A stretch of 64,000 nt of DNA from Mycoavidus cysteinexigens (GTDB lineage Bacteria > Pseudomonadota > Gammaproteobacteria > Burkholderiales > Burkholderiaceae): NCBI RefSeq assembly GCF_003966915.1, contig NZ_AP018150.1, positions 2,666,001 through 2,730,000 on the forward strand, written 5' to 3'. Each line of letters begins with the position of its first letter. The stretch's first letter is position 1. This document shows, one piece after another, positions 1 to 8,891 of the stretch. A program made the position numbers and the translations under genes. The notes under the pieces were generated by a model, which saw nothing but the letters and a program-made list of their open reading frames with translations, ran no database searches and was not told the origin of the DNA.

Positions 1-1168
1 TCAGAGTTGGAGGCTGGCTGCCCTGTCGGCCGATGTTGGCCATCTCCCGACCGGTAGCACGGGTAAGCTGGTATAGGGTGTCATAGGTATACGTATTCTC
101 CGGCACCACTTTCTGGTTACGCCAGAACCGAGTTGCTTCTGCATTATTACGGAGGCTGATCACGTTGCCCACCGGATCATATTCATAGTGCAGATCCTGC
201 AATACTTTCGCACCAGACGGATGGTCTGACGGACGACGGGTGGTGATATCTGTCAGGCGATGAGTCTCTGGCTCATAGATGTATTCAGTCACGACCCCGT
301 TGCCGTGCTCCTCACGCAATTTCTGCCCCGCTGCTGAGTACATCAGGGATTTGACAATCACCTGCTCACCCTCATCTGCCAAGGTCAGCCAACTGCCCAC
401 CAATTGCCCGGCCACATCGTAGGCCAAGCGTTGTCGGTTCCCCATCGCATCCGTCTGGATAAGTGGGGCGCCGGTTGCGTCAGTTGTGCTTTGTGTAAGA
501 TAAACCTTTTCGGCCAGCATAGCCTGCCAGGTGTCTTCACTGCTACCCTCCCAATGAGCCTCCTGGTTATCGACCAGCAACTGCCGGGATTGAGATAAGG
601 GCGATCCCGTCAGCGACAGACTGTCGAGCCTGTTCAAGCCAGCCGTATCATAATGCCGCACGCACTGGCCAACCAAGTTATGGTCCTTCTCGGTCTGCGT
701 GTTCCCGGCCCAAAGAAACCGCTCGGTGATAGAAGGCATTACCTGTCCAGGCTTTAACTCGCTGGCCGCCAGCGGACGTCCAGGTAGCATGTCATCCTCA
801 TATTGCCAGCGCTGGATGACATCCATGGCCGTTACGGCCAACAGGGGACGACCCTCAACGTCGCTCAAGGATATCGTCCGCCCTGCATCCACACTCTCCG
901 TACGCAAAGGGCTGCTGGCTAGGTCATAGTGCCAATTGAAATTGGGCTTGACCCGATCATCGAGTTGTTTAGCAGCATATAAGCGTGGGTCGATGCTTTG
1001 TACCAACTGACCGTGAATATTGTATTGATGACGGGTGATACGGATATCGGTCGTGCCGCCCACTGCCGTGCGATGCCAGGCGAGTTCACGTACGGCCAGA
1101 CCACGATTGTCTTGGATACTGATGTTAGGGGTGCCAGTATGAAGCTCGGGCAAGAAGTTAGATGCCAC
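1..1168 (-). CDS. Second TcC-type (RHS repeat) Tc toxin subunit, partial at left edge
   Basis: The minus strand reads open from a GTG at 1168 to base 1, about 389 codons without a stop, so the gene continues outside the window. The start is a GTG preceded by AGGAG about eight bases upstream; the neighbouring paralogue has ATG at the equivalent place. The translation aligns along its whole length with the N-terminal RHS half of the TcC gene at 1222-4164 and shares its opening (ASNFLPELHTGTPN against ASTFLPELHAGTPT). TcC proteins form, with TcB, a hollow cocoon that encloses their own cleaved C-terminal toxin. Here the core is present but the toxin end lies outside the window. It is the last visible gene of the operon, 53 bases after the preceding stop. 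Two TcC genes behind one TcB suggest interchangeable toxins, as in Photorhabdus. The family call is firm; the toxin type is unknown. Confidence 0.85.
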   Translation of the reverse strand, partial: MASNFLPELHTGTPNISIQDNRGLAVRELAWHRTAVGGTTDIRITRHQYNIHGQLVQSIDPRLYAAKQLDDRVKPNFNWHYDLASSPLRTESVDAGRTISLSDVEGRPLLAVTAMDVIQRWQYEDDMLPGRPLAASELKPGQVMPSITERFLWAGNTQTEKDHNLVGQCVRHYDTAGLNRLDSLSLTGSPLSQSRQLLVDNQEAHWEGSSEDTWQAMLAEKVYLTQSTTDATGAPLIQTDAMGNRQRLAYDVAGQLVGSWLTLADEGEQVIVKSLMYSAAGQKLREEHGNGVVTEYIYEPETHRLTDITTRRPSDHPSGAKVLQDLHYEYDPVGNVISLRNNAEATRFWRNQKVVPENTYTYDTLYQLTRATGREMANIGRQGSQPPTL

Positions 1169-1221
1169 GCCTTGTCTCCTAAGTCGAAGCGACGTATGTA
1201 AATCGCACACAAAAGTAAGCG

Positions 1222-4164
1222 TCAGAAATTGCTGTGATGATCAGCTCGAAAACTTCCCAAACGCCCCATGAAAGAACCTCGCCTGCTCAACTGCTCAGCA
1301 GCCTCGTGGGGCACACCAGAAAAAGATTCAGTTCTCCTTCTATTTAAAATATCCACTTTTTTACTCCCTGTAGCGAGAACAACAGGCTCTATAGCGCTCT
1401 GACCTGGAACAGGCATAAAAATAATCGCTTTTTTGTCTAACGTTAGTGAAGATGACACATTAGACTGGCCCTGCCAATTTATAACCCAATTCCCCGTAAT
1501 TTCACTATATATAGCATATGCAAAACCTCTCGTATTCTCTTGATTTTGACTTATTCCGTAATCCTCATAGTTCATATTAGCAGCTAATCCAAGCCCCCAC
1601 TCCTCTTTACTGTTAAGCTCAAAAAATTGCTGCCTTTCTTTGCTTCCTTCAACATGCCTAAATCGATAAAACTCGCGGCCTTCCTTTTGAATTTGATTGA
1701 CCATCAATGAACATCCGCTAAAATCAGGTGTAAAAACGATTTTAGCTTCTTCCTTACTAGGGTGAATGGGCACATCAACGTAGCCTCCTTGAGGAGCCCA
1801 AAACGCGTTAATGAATTCCCTACCGTCTCCTCCACTGGCCATTTCCATGGATTCAGCTACCAAATTTCCCATATCCAGGCTAACGACAGAATGACCTGAT
1901 TCAACGGTGTACTTAGATAAAGAAAATAGAAATACCTGACCTACCCCCGCCTTCAAATCAGCAAGGTATTTATTTTCAAGAAGTGGAGGTTTAAGCTTAA
2001 ATCCGGATAAAACATTATTTTTTAAAAGTGAGGCGTCATCCCTTTTGAATTCACTCGTTACATCCATGATATTTGTGATTTTTCGCTTATCTGGCTCAGA
2101 TGGTACTAATCCATCTTTATCATAAAACCTCACTGGGTTGTTTCTGACCATTTTGTATAGATTGAGTCCATCAATCGTTCCCGCTGGATCAGGATTCAAC
2201 CACCGCCCCACCCACGGCTGATAGTACCGATACCCATAATAGTACAGACCTGTCTCATCCCGCTCTTTACCCGAGTAGCGCACCGTCTTGTAGTCGGCTT
2301 CGATCCTGCTCCTCGCCATCCATACCGCTGTCCCTCCATACGGGTAATATTCTTCCTGGCTGATGGTCTCCCCTCGGCCATCCGACTCTAGCCCACTGCT
2401 GCCAGTCAGATTATCGTAGCTGTAACGTATCTGATTATTGCTCACGCCGGAGGGCGGCACGCTTTCCCAGTGCAGCACACGCACCTGCGCACGGCCGGCC
2501 TCACCGACAGTGAGAACATGTAAGTCTTCGGTTGTGGTCGTTCCGTTGTGTGTCGTACGCAGTTCCAGCCCTGGCAAGTAAGTAACCCGCTGTATTTGCA
2601 TGACACTCCTTGTTTTCCGCTCACGGATCTTCAGTACTCGCATCCCGTCACCACCGTACCGGTACCGCTCCTGGTCGCTGGCATCTTCCTCTCGATTGAC
2701 TGGGGTGACTTGCTGCAACTCTCCGCGCGAATTCCAAACCAAGGGCTGGCCAGGCAACAGCGACTTCTGATTCCCCCCTGCATCAAACAACGCATCCACT
2801 CCCCCCGGCGTCAGCCCAGGCTGGCTCAGCACTGCCCGGTTGCTCCGGTCTGATACCGTGATATCTGTAGTGTAGTTATTGTTGGTGGCCGGCGCGCTGT
2901 GCTGGATTTGGCTTAGGTTGCCACCTGGGTCGTACGTGTAGGTGCGCGTGTAGTTGGTGTAGACGCTGCTATCAACAGGAAAGGGAGCCATCAGGGTAGG
3001 AAGGTGGCTCCCCTGATGGCCGATGTTAACCATTTCCCGGCCGGTAGCACGGGTAAGTTGGTATAGGGTGTCGTAGGTATACGTATTCTCCGGCGCCACT
3101 TTCTGGTTGCGCCAGAATTGGGTTGCTTCCGCCTCATTACGGAGGCCAATGACATTACCCACCGGGTCATACTCATAGCGCAGATCCTGCAATAACTTTG
3201 CGCCAGAAGAATGACCTGCCGGACGACGGGTGGTGATACCTGTCAGGTGCTGGGTCTCCAGCTCATAGGTGTATTCGGTCACGACCCCGTTGCCGTGCTC
3301 CTCCCGCACCTTTTGCCCCGCTGCTGAGTACATCAGGGATTTGACAATCACCTGTTCATCCTCATCCTCGCCCGCCAAGGTCAACCAACTGCCCATCAAG
3401 TGCCCGGCTACATCGTAGGCCAGCCGCTGTTGGTTCCCTATCGCATCGGTCTGGGTCAGCGGGGCGCCGGTTGCGTCAGTTGTGCTCTGTGTAAGGTAAA
3501 CCTTTTCGGCCAGCATAGCTTGCCAGGTGTCTTCACTGCTACCTTCCCAATGAGCTTCCTGGTCATCGGCCAGCAACTGCCGGGATTGAGACAAGGTTGC
3601 TCCCGTCAGCGACAAACTCTCAAGCCGGTTCAAACCAGCCGTATCATAATGACACGCGCACTGACCAGCCAGATTATGGTCCTTCTCGGTCTGCGTGTTC
3701 CCGGCCCAAATGAACCGCTCGGTGATAGAGAGCGTTTCCTGCCCAGGCTTTAACTCGCTGGCCGCCAGCGGACGTCCGGGTAGAGTGTCATCCTCATAGT
3801 GCCAGCGCTGGATGACGTCCATGGCCGTTACGGCCAACAGGGGACGACCCTCAACGTCGCTCAAGGATATCGTCCGCCCTACATCCCCACCCTCCGTACG
3901 CAAAGGGCTGCCAGCCAAGTCATAGCGCCAAGTAAAATTGGGCTTGCCTCGATCATCGAGCTGTTTAGCAGCATATAAGCGTGGGTCGGTGCTTTGCACC
4001 AACTGCCCGTGAATATTATATTGATGGCGAGTGATACGGGTATCAGTGGAGCCGCTCACTGCCGTGCGGTGCCAAGCGAGTTCGCGTACGGCCAGGCCGC
4101 GGTTGTCGCAGATACTGACAGTGGGGGTGCCGGCATGGAGCTCCGGCAAAAAGGTGGATGCCAT
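1222..4164 (-). CDS. TcC subunit: RHS repeat cocoon half with C-terminal toxin
   Basis: 980 residues. Residues 1 to about 686 are YD/RHS repeats ending in the conserved RHS core: GLYYYGYRYYQPWVGRWLNPDP, spread over about 22 residues and followed by NLYKMVRNNP and DKDGL. In the family, self-cleavage at the DxxxxxDG site frees the C-terminal toxin inside the TcB/TcC shell. Residues 687-980 (about 294) are the hypervariable toxin and do not resemble RHS. They contain FTPDFSGCSLMVNQ (Thr812, Cys818) and a His at 837, a layout like the LSGC deamidases (inference). The tail is basic with RRxSF motifs. ATG start at 4164 with AGGGA upstream. The gene follows TcB by 62 bases and precedes a second TcC by 53 bases, all in one direction. 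Bases 1222 to about 2130, the toxin end, are visibly more AT-rich than the RHS part, as expected for swapped toxin tips. Confidence 0.92.
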   Translation of the reverse strand: MASTFLPELHAGTPTVSICDNRGLAVRELAWHRTAVSGSTDTRITRHQYNIHGQLVQSTDPRLYAAKQLDDRGKPNFTWRYDLAGSPLRTEGGDVGRTISLSDVEGRPLLAVTAMDVIQRWHYEDDTLPGRPLAASELKPGQETLSITERFIWAGNTQTEKDHNLAGQCACHYDTAGLNRLESLSLTGATLSQSRQLLADDQEAHWEGSSEDTWQAMLAEKVYLTQSTTDATGAPLTQTDAIGNQQRLAYDVAGHLMGSWLTLAGEDEDEQVIVKSLMYSAAGQKVREEHGNGVVTEYTYELETQHLTGITTRRPAGHSSGAKLLQDLRYEYDPVGNVIGLRNEAEATQFWRNQKVAPENTYTYDTLYQLTRATGREMVNIGHQGSHLPTLMAPFPVDSSVYTNYTRTYTYDPGGNLSQIQHSAPATNNNYTTDITVSDRSNRAVLSQPGLTPGGVDALFDAGGNQKSLLPGQPLVWNSRGELQQVTPVNREEDASDQERYRYGGDGMRVLKIRERKTRSVMQIQRVTYLPGLELRTTHNGTTTTEDLHVLTVGEAGRAQVRVLHWESVPPSGVSNNQIRYSYDNLTGSSGLESDGRGETISQEEYYPYGGTAVWMARSRIEADYKTVRYSGKERDETGLYYYGYRYYQPWVGRWLNPDPAGTIDGLNLYKMVRNNPVRFYDKDGLVPSEPDKRKITNIMDVTSEFKRDDASLLKNNVLSGFKLKPPLLENKYLADLKAGVGQVFLFSLSKYTVESGHSVVSLDMGNLVAESMEMASGGDGREFINAFWAPQGGYVDVPIHPSKEEAKIVFTPDFSGCSLMVNQIQKEGREFYRFRHVEGSKERQQFFELNSKEEWGLGLAANMNYEDYGISQNQENTRGFAYAIYSEITGNWVINWQGQSNVSSSLTLDKKAIIFMPVPGQSAIEPVVLATGSKKVDILNRRRTESFSGVPHEAAEQLSRRGSFMGRLGSFRADHHSNF

Positions 4165-4226
4165 GTCTGGTTCCCTGAATTATAGAAGCCTCAATATCCA
4201 GCCCAGTCAACGCGCTGGGGCATGAT

Positions 4227-7200
4227 TTATCGTTTAACATCCGCCGCTGTATCATTCTCATCCTCACTGACCGTAAACCAGGGGAATGCCTGATATCGAC
4301 GCAGATCCCCCTTGGCCGTGAGCACTTTATATTCCCGCCCTAGTGGGTCATAAAAGTGCGTATCGGCAAATAGTTCGGTACGCGCACTATCATTGCTAAC
4401 GTACTTCCAGTCATTTAGGTAATAGGGTTGATACACTCGCACAGGTTGGCCCTTATTATTGTGTTCCACTCGGCCAGTCACCGCCCAGCGAGTGTTGGTT
4501 TCCTCGACACAAGCAGCGCCCACGGGGTCGGCAACCAGATGGCCGTCTTCTGCCCGCTGATAAGCCAAGCCAGGCGCGTGGCGTATTGCAGTTTGCAAGG
4601 GGCGTCCGAACCCGTCGCTAAACGTCACCTGCTGACGTAACTGTTGCGCATCGTCAGAGTCATAACGGTCCGTCGTCACCAGACAGATATGGGGTGGTTG
4701 ACGGAACAGCGCCGTCAGCGAGATCAGCGTTCTTTTGGAAACAGGTTGGCGCTTCACCCAACGCTGGTAAGCCAACTGGCATAGTTGCCCGCGATCCGTC
4801 ATCACCTTATGATGTATTAAGGAACGCCAGGATTCTTCAGCGTTTTTCTGGAGAGACGTTATTTGCGCCTCAGAAAACTGAGGCATCCAGCTATCCGCTA
4901 CAACGGTGAAGCTTTGCGCAACCGGAATGCCCGGTGTCAATGCCAAAGCGGCTTCAACGGTCGTTGGTGGGGTAAAGGGCCGCACTTGCGGTGTGGAATA
5001 CCCACTGACTTGTCCAGCCTCCGTACCCCAGAAACGCTGGCTGGTGACCCGCCCTAATGCATCCAGCGTCACCGCCTGCCGGTTATCATTGGCATCCGTG
5101 AGCGTAATTGGAGTCAGAAAACGATAATCATACTCGGCCTGCGAGGTTAACCCGGCAGCATCCGTGACCGCAACCACGGCACAATAATGGGTGTCCCAGT
5201 CCAGTACCGTTTTGCCGGTTAGCAGAGTGTTGCGTTGGGCCATCGGGCGCCAGAACTGGGCAGCCGAGCCATAATCCGTATATCCCTGTCGAGCACACCA
5301 GACCTGCTCTGCCGAGCCCTCGTCATCAAACAGACGGGGGGAGTGTACATATCCGCCCTGCTCTAAAGCTTGACGCAGATCCGCCTCTGTCAGCACGCCG
5401 TCAAACGCCACCAAGGACATCTTATCCAAGACAGCTGACTCTGTGAAGGCAACCATTACCGGTACCGTGGGTTTATCAAGCACGATATCAGGCTTCCCGT
5501 CTGTGTAAAACACACGTTGCTGGCCCAGATACGTCCGTGGTTTTCCGTCTGCTACTAGGCTGTCTTCTTTCTGTAAGAGCTCCAGTGTCAACCCACCCGA
5601 GGGAACTGCACTCTCTGCATAGTCATAAGCATCGTTGCGTTGCCCATTGGCAATGCCTAACACCCAGTCCTCCTTCTCTGTCAGGTGATGCCAGCTGTTG
5701 CGTTGCAGCGTTAAGCACAACCGGCGTTGTTGGTCATCATAACTGTCGTCAAACAAAGATGCAGGCAAAGAGGACGGATAAGGGCTGGAAGCCGGCTTCG
5801 GCCGCCGAGGATAGGCGATCTCTACGCTGCGCATCGGAAAACCAAAGGCGTCCGACTCCAGCTGGATGCTGTGTGTACATTGCGGGTCGCTGGCGATACG
5901 CTCATACGCATAAATGCGGCTTTCAATTCCGGAGACCAGCACCACCGGAATGTCGCCGCCAGTGGGCAAACATCGGACTTGATACCGTGACTCACTGACC
6001 GTATAGGGAATCTGCGCATTGTCTGCGTCATCCAATCCATACAGTTCACTGCGTAATAACTGTCCTTTCAGCCCCCGCTGCAGCCAATAGGTTTGTTGTT
6101 CATCTTTCGGCTCAAAAGGGTCGTCTTCGCCATTTGACCAGCGGGTGAAGCGTGGAGTGAACCCGGTAAACGCGTCTATATCGCCACGCCAGTATTCTTC
6201 TACCAACGCCTCATCCACGGCCAACAGACCAGTAGCAAACCAGCTTTTGGTCAAAGTAGGCGGAGTGCGTTCTGACGCGCTGCCGGTCGCCAGTTCATCC
6301 GTGTCGCGTTGTTCAATATAGCCGAACCCCCGAAACTCACGTTCGCGGCCATCCCAGGCACCATGGGCATAACTCAGCGTGGCGACTAATCGGTTGCCGG
6401 TGATTTCGTCCAGTGTGTCGGTTTGCCATAGGCAATGGATCGGGAATGGCAGGTAACAGGCAGCAGTTTTTCCTTCGGCCAATGTCGACTTCTCATCCAG
6501 CCAGAACTGCGCCGAGCTGCGATAGCGCAGCACATGGTGCGTTCCCATATTGTTGTTGATGGTATTTAACAACCAGGGCTTGTCCTTCATCAAATCACAA
6601 CGCCAGTGACTGGGAGCCATATGGGGCACCGTCAATACCAGACTGGCTACACCCAGCCCTTGGATATCAGCGATCTGCAGCAGACAGGTATTGTCAAAAC
6701 GCACCCCGTCAGGTAAGAACACGATAAGCGGCTTGCTAAACCGGTTACCGCTCTCGTTGAGATAAATTTCGAGCCGGTCTGACAACGCATAAATCAAATC
6801 TGTCGTTCCAGAACCGTCAATGTCCGCGAGAAAAACAGAGTCAGGATTGAATAGCTCCGTAGGTGGGCCAAACCCGGGTATCGCCAGAGGCTGGCCAAAA
6901 CGGCCATGTCCCAGGTTAGGCCAACACGTGACTCCTTGTGTGCTTACAGCGACCAAATGCTGCTGCCCGGAGCCCAACATATCGCTGAACGCCACCAGCG
7001 TATGCGCATTCGGCATCGGCAGGATCACCCCGTCAGGCTGCGGGACATCCTGTCCTCGGGCAAATCCGTTACGGCGGTTGGCATATAGACGCACGCTCTT
7101 CGGGCCAATCATTACCAGGTCAGACAAACCGGCACCCATCAAATCCGCCAATTGGGCTCGGGGATGGAAATATTCGACCGGCAAGGCCGCCAGCGGGGTA

Positions 7201-8684
7201 AAAGGTGTCCATTGTCCACCGGGCTGCCGACTGTAATATCCTTGCACCCCGGGCTGAGTAACCACCCAATCCATCTGACCATCACCATTGATATCCATCA
7301 ATGCCACATTGCCTTGCAACGAAGGCATGGCTGGCAGCGACATCATCTGACCATAAGTGACATCATTTGGCCCACCGCCCTCTTTGCGTTGGGGCGCCTT
7401 ATACCACCAGGCGCCCTTGTCCTGATACAATACCCCAGGCAAGCCTTCCCCCATGAGGTCAACGAGTTGATAAGGGTGTTGTGCGGTGAAATTGTCCAAA
7501 GACGCAAAGACTTGCCAGTCCGGGAGGGAGTCCGGTTCAAACCGCGCGTAATCGAATTCCAGCGGAGGCGTTGCAATCGGCATGCCATCTGGTTCATGTC
7601 CAACTTGCCTCACCGCAACCAGCGTTGTCGCGCAACCCAGCGGGTCATAGTCCAGTATCATACGAGACACCAAAGCGGGCTTCTCCGTCTTGAGTTCTTC
7701 ACCGGCCAGGGCTTGCAGACGGTGATACATCAGCACCTGCCGGCACAGACGCCGAGTACGAAGCTCAAATCCATACCCATAGCGAGAAAAACTATCCGGC
7801 CGGCACGGCCAAGCATCGACTGCCGTAAACGGCGGAATATCATCTAGGCTGTCGCTACGCTCTCCATAGTCAAAGACCAGGTGGAATACCCAGCTGTCTG
7901 CGGAGGGTATCTCCTCTTCCAGAACGAACAAACTGTCCTGCGGAATAATATTGCCGTAATGGACCTGATACAGGTATCGTTGCGCCCCTACATTGGGGTG
8001 ATGCTCTTTTTCATCCTCTTCGCAGCGTGCGTCATCTTCCGCTTTGTACTGGTAGTAAATGTGCTCTCCGGTAGGAGTGACGCTCTCCTCCAGTAACCAC
8101 TGAGCAATCTGCGCCGTTTTAGCACCCTTCGGGAGATGGCTGATGCGGGCCTGTGCGGTTTTACCAAAAATATGCACCTGGCCATCGGGGGTACTCATTA
8201 GCCAGAACGGCGCCCCCTCAGCGTTCCCCGTCGGTTGCCAGAACTCCAATTTGCTGAAATCCTGTATCTGCCGGGGATGATAGCGAGTGACGGTATACAT
8301 CGACGATAAGCGGATACCCTGCAGAGTATCGCTCTGGCGACTGTCGGGTTGCCCATCTTCGTCAGCCACCACCATCACTTCACCAGAGGGAGACAGAAAC
8401 ATATCTTGCTCAGTGTAGCGCGGCACACCATGTTGGGTACGCCGGCCAATACTCATCACGCCACACTGCCACCCCATGCCAAAAGGGCCATTGCCCGCGC
8501 CGCTACTATAAGTCAGTGACAGGCTCGGCGCCACCCCACGTCCAGCAGAAACCGGCAAAGGCAGGGATAACGAGGCCAGTCCATCTGGGCCCGCCGTATT
8601 GAGACTCTCCCCCATGCCATTGAGGGCTCCACCCCCCTTGGGTAACGACAGTGTTGTGACAGACAGCGTCTGTGCATTTTGCAT
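4227..8684 (-). CDS. TcB subunit of Tc toxin (TcaC/TcdB-like)
   Basis: 1485 residues from the ATG at 8684, the same length as Photorhabdus TcaC. This start is chosen over an upstream ATG at 8726 because it gives the family opening MQNAQTLSVTTLSLPKGGGA and has GGAG six bases upstream. The N-terminal SpvB-type domain (SLPLPVSAGRGVAPSLSL, SSGAGNGPFGMGW) is followed by FG-GAP/VCBS-like repeats (LMDINGDGQMDWVVT, LADIDGSGTTDLIYAL) that make the beta-propeller gate onto TcA. The C-terminal half is TcB mid/RHS-like shell. TcB joins TcC to form the cocoon and docks on the TcA pentamer. It sits between the TcA-type genes (upstream) and TcC (downstream), the usual order. A 207-base spacer separates it from the TcA gene. 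No damage is visible. Confidence 0.93.
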   Translation of the reverse strand: MQNAQTLSVTTLSLPKGGGALNGMGESLNTAGPDGLASLSLPLPVSAGRGVAPSLSLTYSSGAGNGPFGMGWQCGVMSIGRRTQHGVPRYTEQDMFLSPSGEVMVVADEDGQPDSRQSDTLQGIRLSSMYTVTRYHPRQIQDFSKLEFWQPTGNAEGAPFWLMSTPDGQVHIFGKTAQARISHLPKGAKTAQIAQWLLEESVTPTGEHIYYQYKAEDDARCEEDEKEHHPNVGAQRYLYQVHYGNIIPQDSLFVLEEEIPSADSWVFHLVFDYGERSDSLDDIPPFTAVDAWPCRPDSFSRYGYGFELRTRRLCRQVLMYHRLQALAGEELKTEKPALVSRMILDYDPLGCATTLVAVRQVGHEPDGMPIATPPLEFDYARFEPDSLPDWQVFASLDNFTAQHPYQLVDLMGEGLPGVLYQDKGAWWYKAPQRKEGGGPNDVTYGQMMSLPAMPSLQGNVALMDINGDGQMDWVVTQPGVQGYYSRQPGGQWTPFTPLAALPVEYFHPRAQLADLMGAGLSDLVMIGPKSVRLYANRRNGFARGQDVPQPDGVILPMPNAHTLVAFSDMLGSGQQHLVAVSTQGVTCWPNLGHGRFGQPLAIPGFGPPTELFNPDSVFLADIDGSGTTDLIYALSDRLEIYLNESGNRFSKPLIVFLPDGVRFDNTCLLQIADIQGLGVASLVLTVPHMAPSHWRCDLMKDKPWLLNTINNNMGTHHVLRYRSSAQFWLDEKSTLAEGKTAACYLPFPIHCLWQTDTLDEITGNRLVATLSYAHGAWDGREREFRGFGYIEQRDTDELATGSASERTPPTLTKSWFATGLLAVDEALVEEYWRGDIDAFTGFTPRFTRWSNGEDDPFEPKDEQQTYWLQRGLKGQLLRSELYGLDDADNAQIPYTVSESRYQVRCLPTGGDIPVVLVSGIESRIYAYERIASDPQCTHSIQLESDAFGFPMRSVEIAYPRRPKPASSPYPSSLPASLFDDSYDDQQRRLCLTLQRNSWHHLTEKEDWVLGIANGQRNDAYDYAESAVPSGGLTLELLQKEDSLVADGKPRTYLGQQRVFYTDGKPDIVLDKPTVPVMVAFTESAVLDKMSLVAFDGVLTEADLRQALEQGGYVHSPRLFDDEGSAEQVWCARQGYTDYGSAAQFWRPMAQRNTLLTGKTVLDWDTHYCAVVAVTDAAGLTSQAEYDYRFLTPITLTDANDNRQAVTLDALGRVTSQRFWGTEAGQVSGYSTPQVRPFTPPTTVEAALALTPGIPVAQSFTVVADSWMPQFSEAQITSLQKNAEESWRSLIHHKVMTDRGQLCQLAYQRWVKRQPVSKRTLISLTALFRQPPHICLVTTDRYDSDDAQQLRQQVTFSDGFGRPLQTAIRHAPGLAYQRAEDGHLVADPVGAACVEETNTRWAVTGRVEHNNKGQPVRVYQPYYLNDWKYVSNDSARTELFADTHFYDPLGREYKVLTAKGDLRRYQAFPWFTVSEDENDTAADVKR

Positions 8685-8853
8685 AAAAACTCCATACACA
8701 GGCCCAAATGACCTATGGATATTCAAGTCAGAGCAAGGTTACGCATCGCTCAGGGTGCAATGAGGCGGTGCGTCAAGCGGACCCCCCATCCATCAAAAGC
8801 GTGCGATATGCCCGTGTTAATAACAGTGTCTGGCTCGCTATAGCAATACCCCG

Positions 8854-8880
8854 TCCTTCCGCTCTAAAGGGCAGGAAGGA
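8854..8880. other. Short inverted repeat between TcA and TcB genes
   Basis: TCCTTCC at 8854-8860 pairs with GGAAGGA at 8874-8880 across a 13-base loop in the spacer between the second TcA gene and TcB. It has no clear U tract on the minus strand, so it could be an attenuating hairpin, an RNA-processing site or chance. Confidence 0.25.
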
Positions 8881-8891
8881 TGAGGAGAAGG

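Noticed and set aside
919..1212. A 97-codon minus-strand frame near the start of the second TcC gene
   Set aside because: Another minus-strand frame, open from 1168 to base 1, gives a full match to the TcC core, so this is an out-of-frame overlap.
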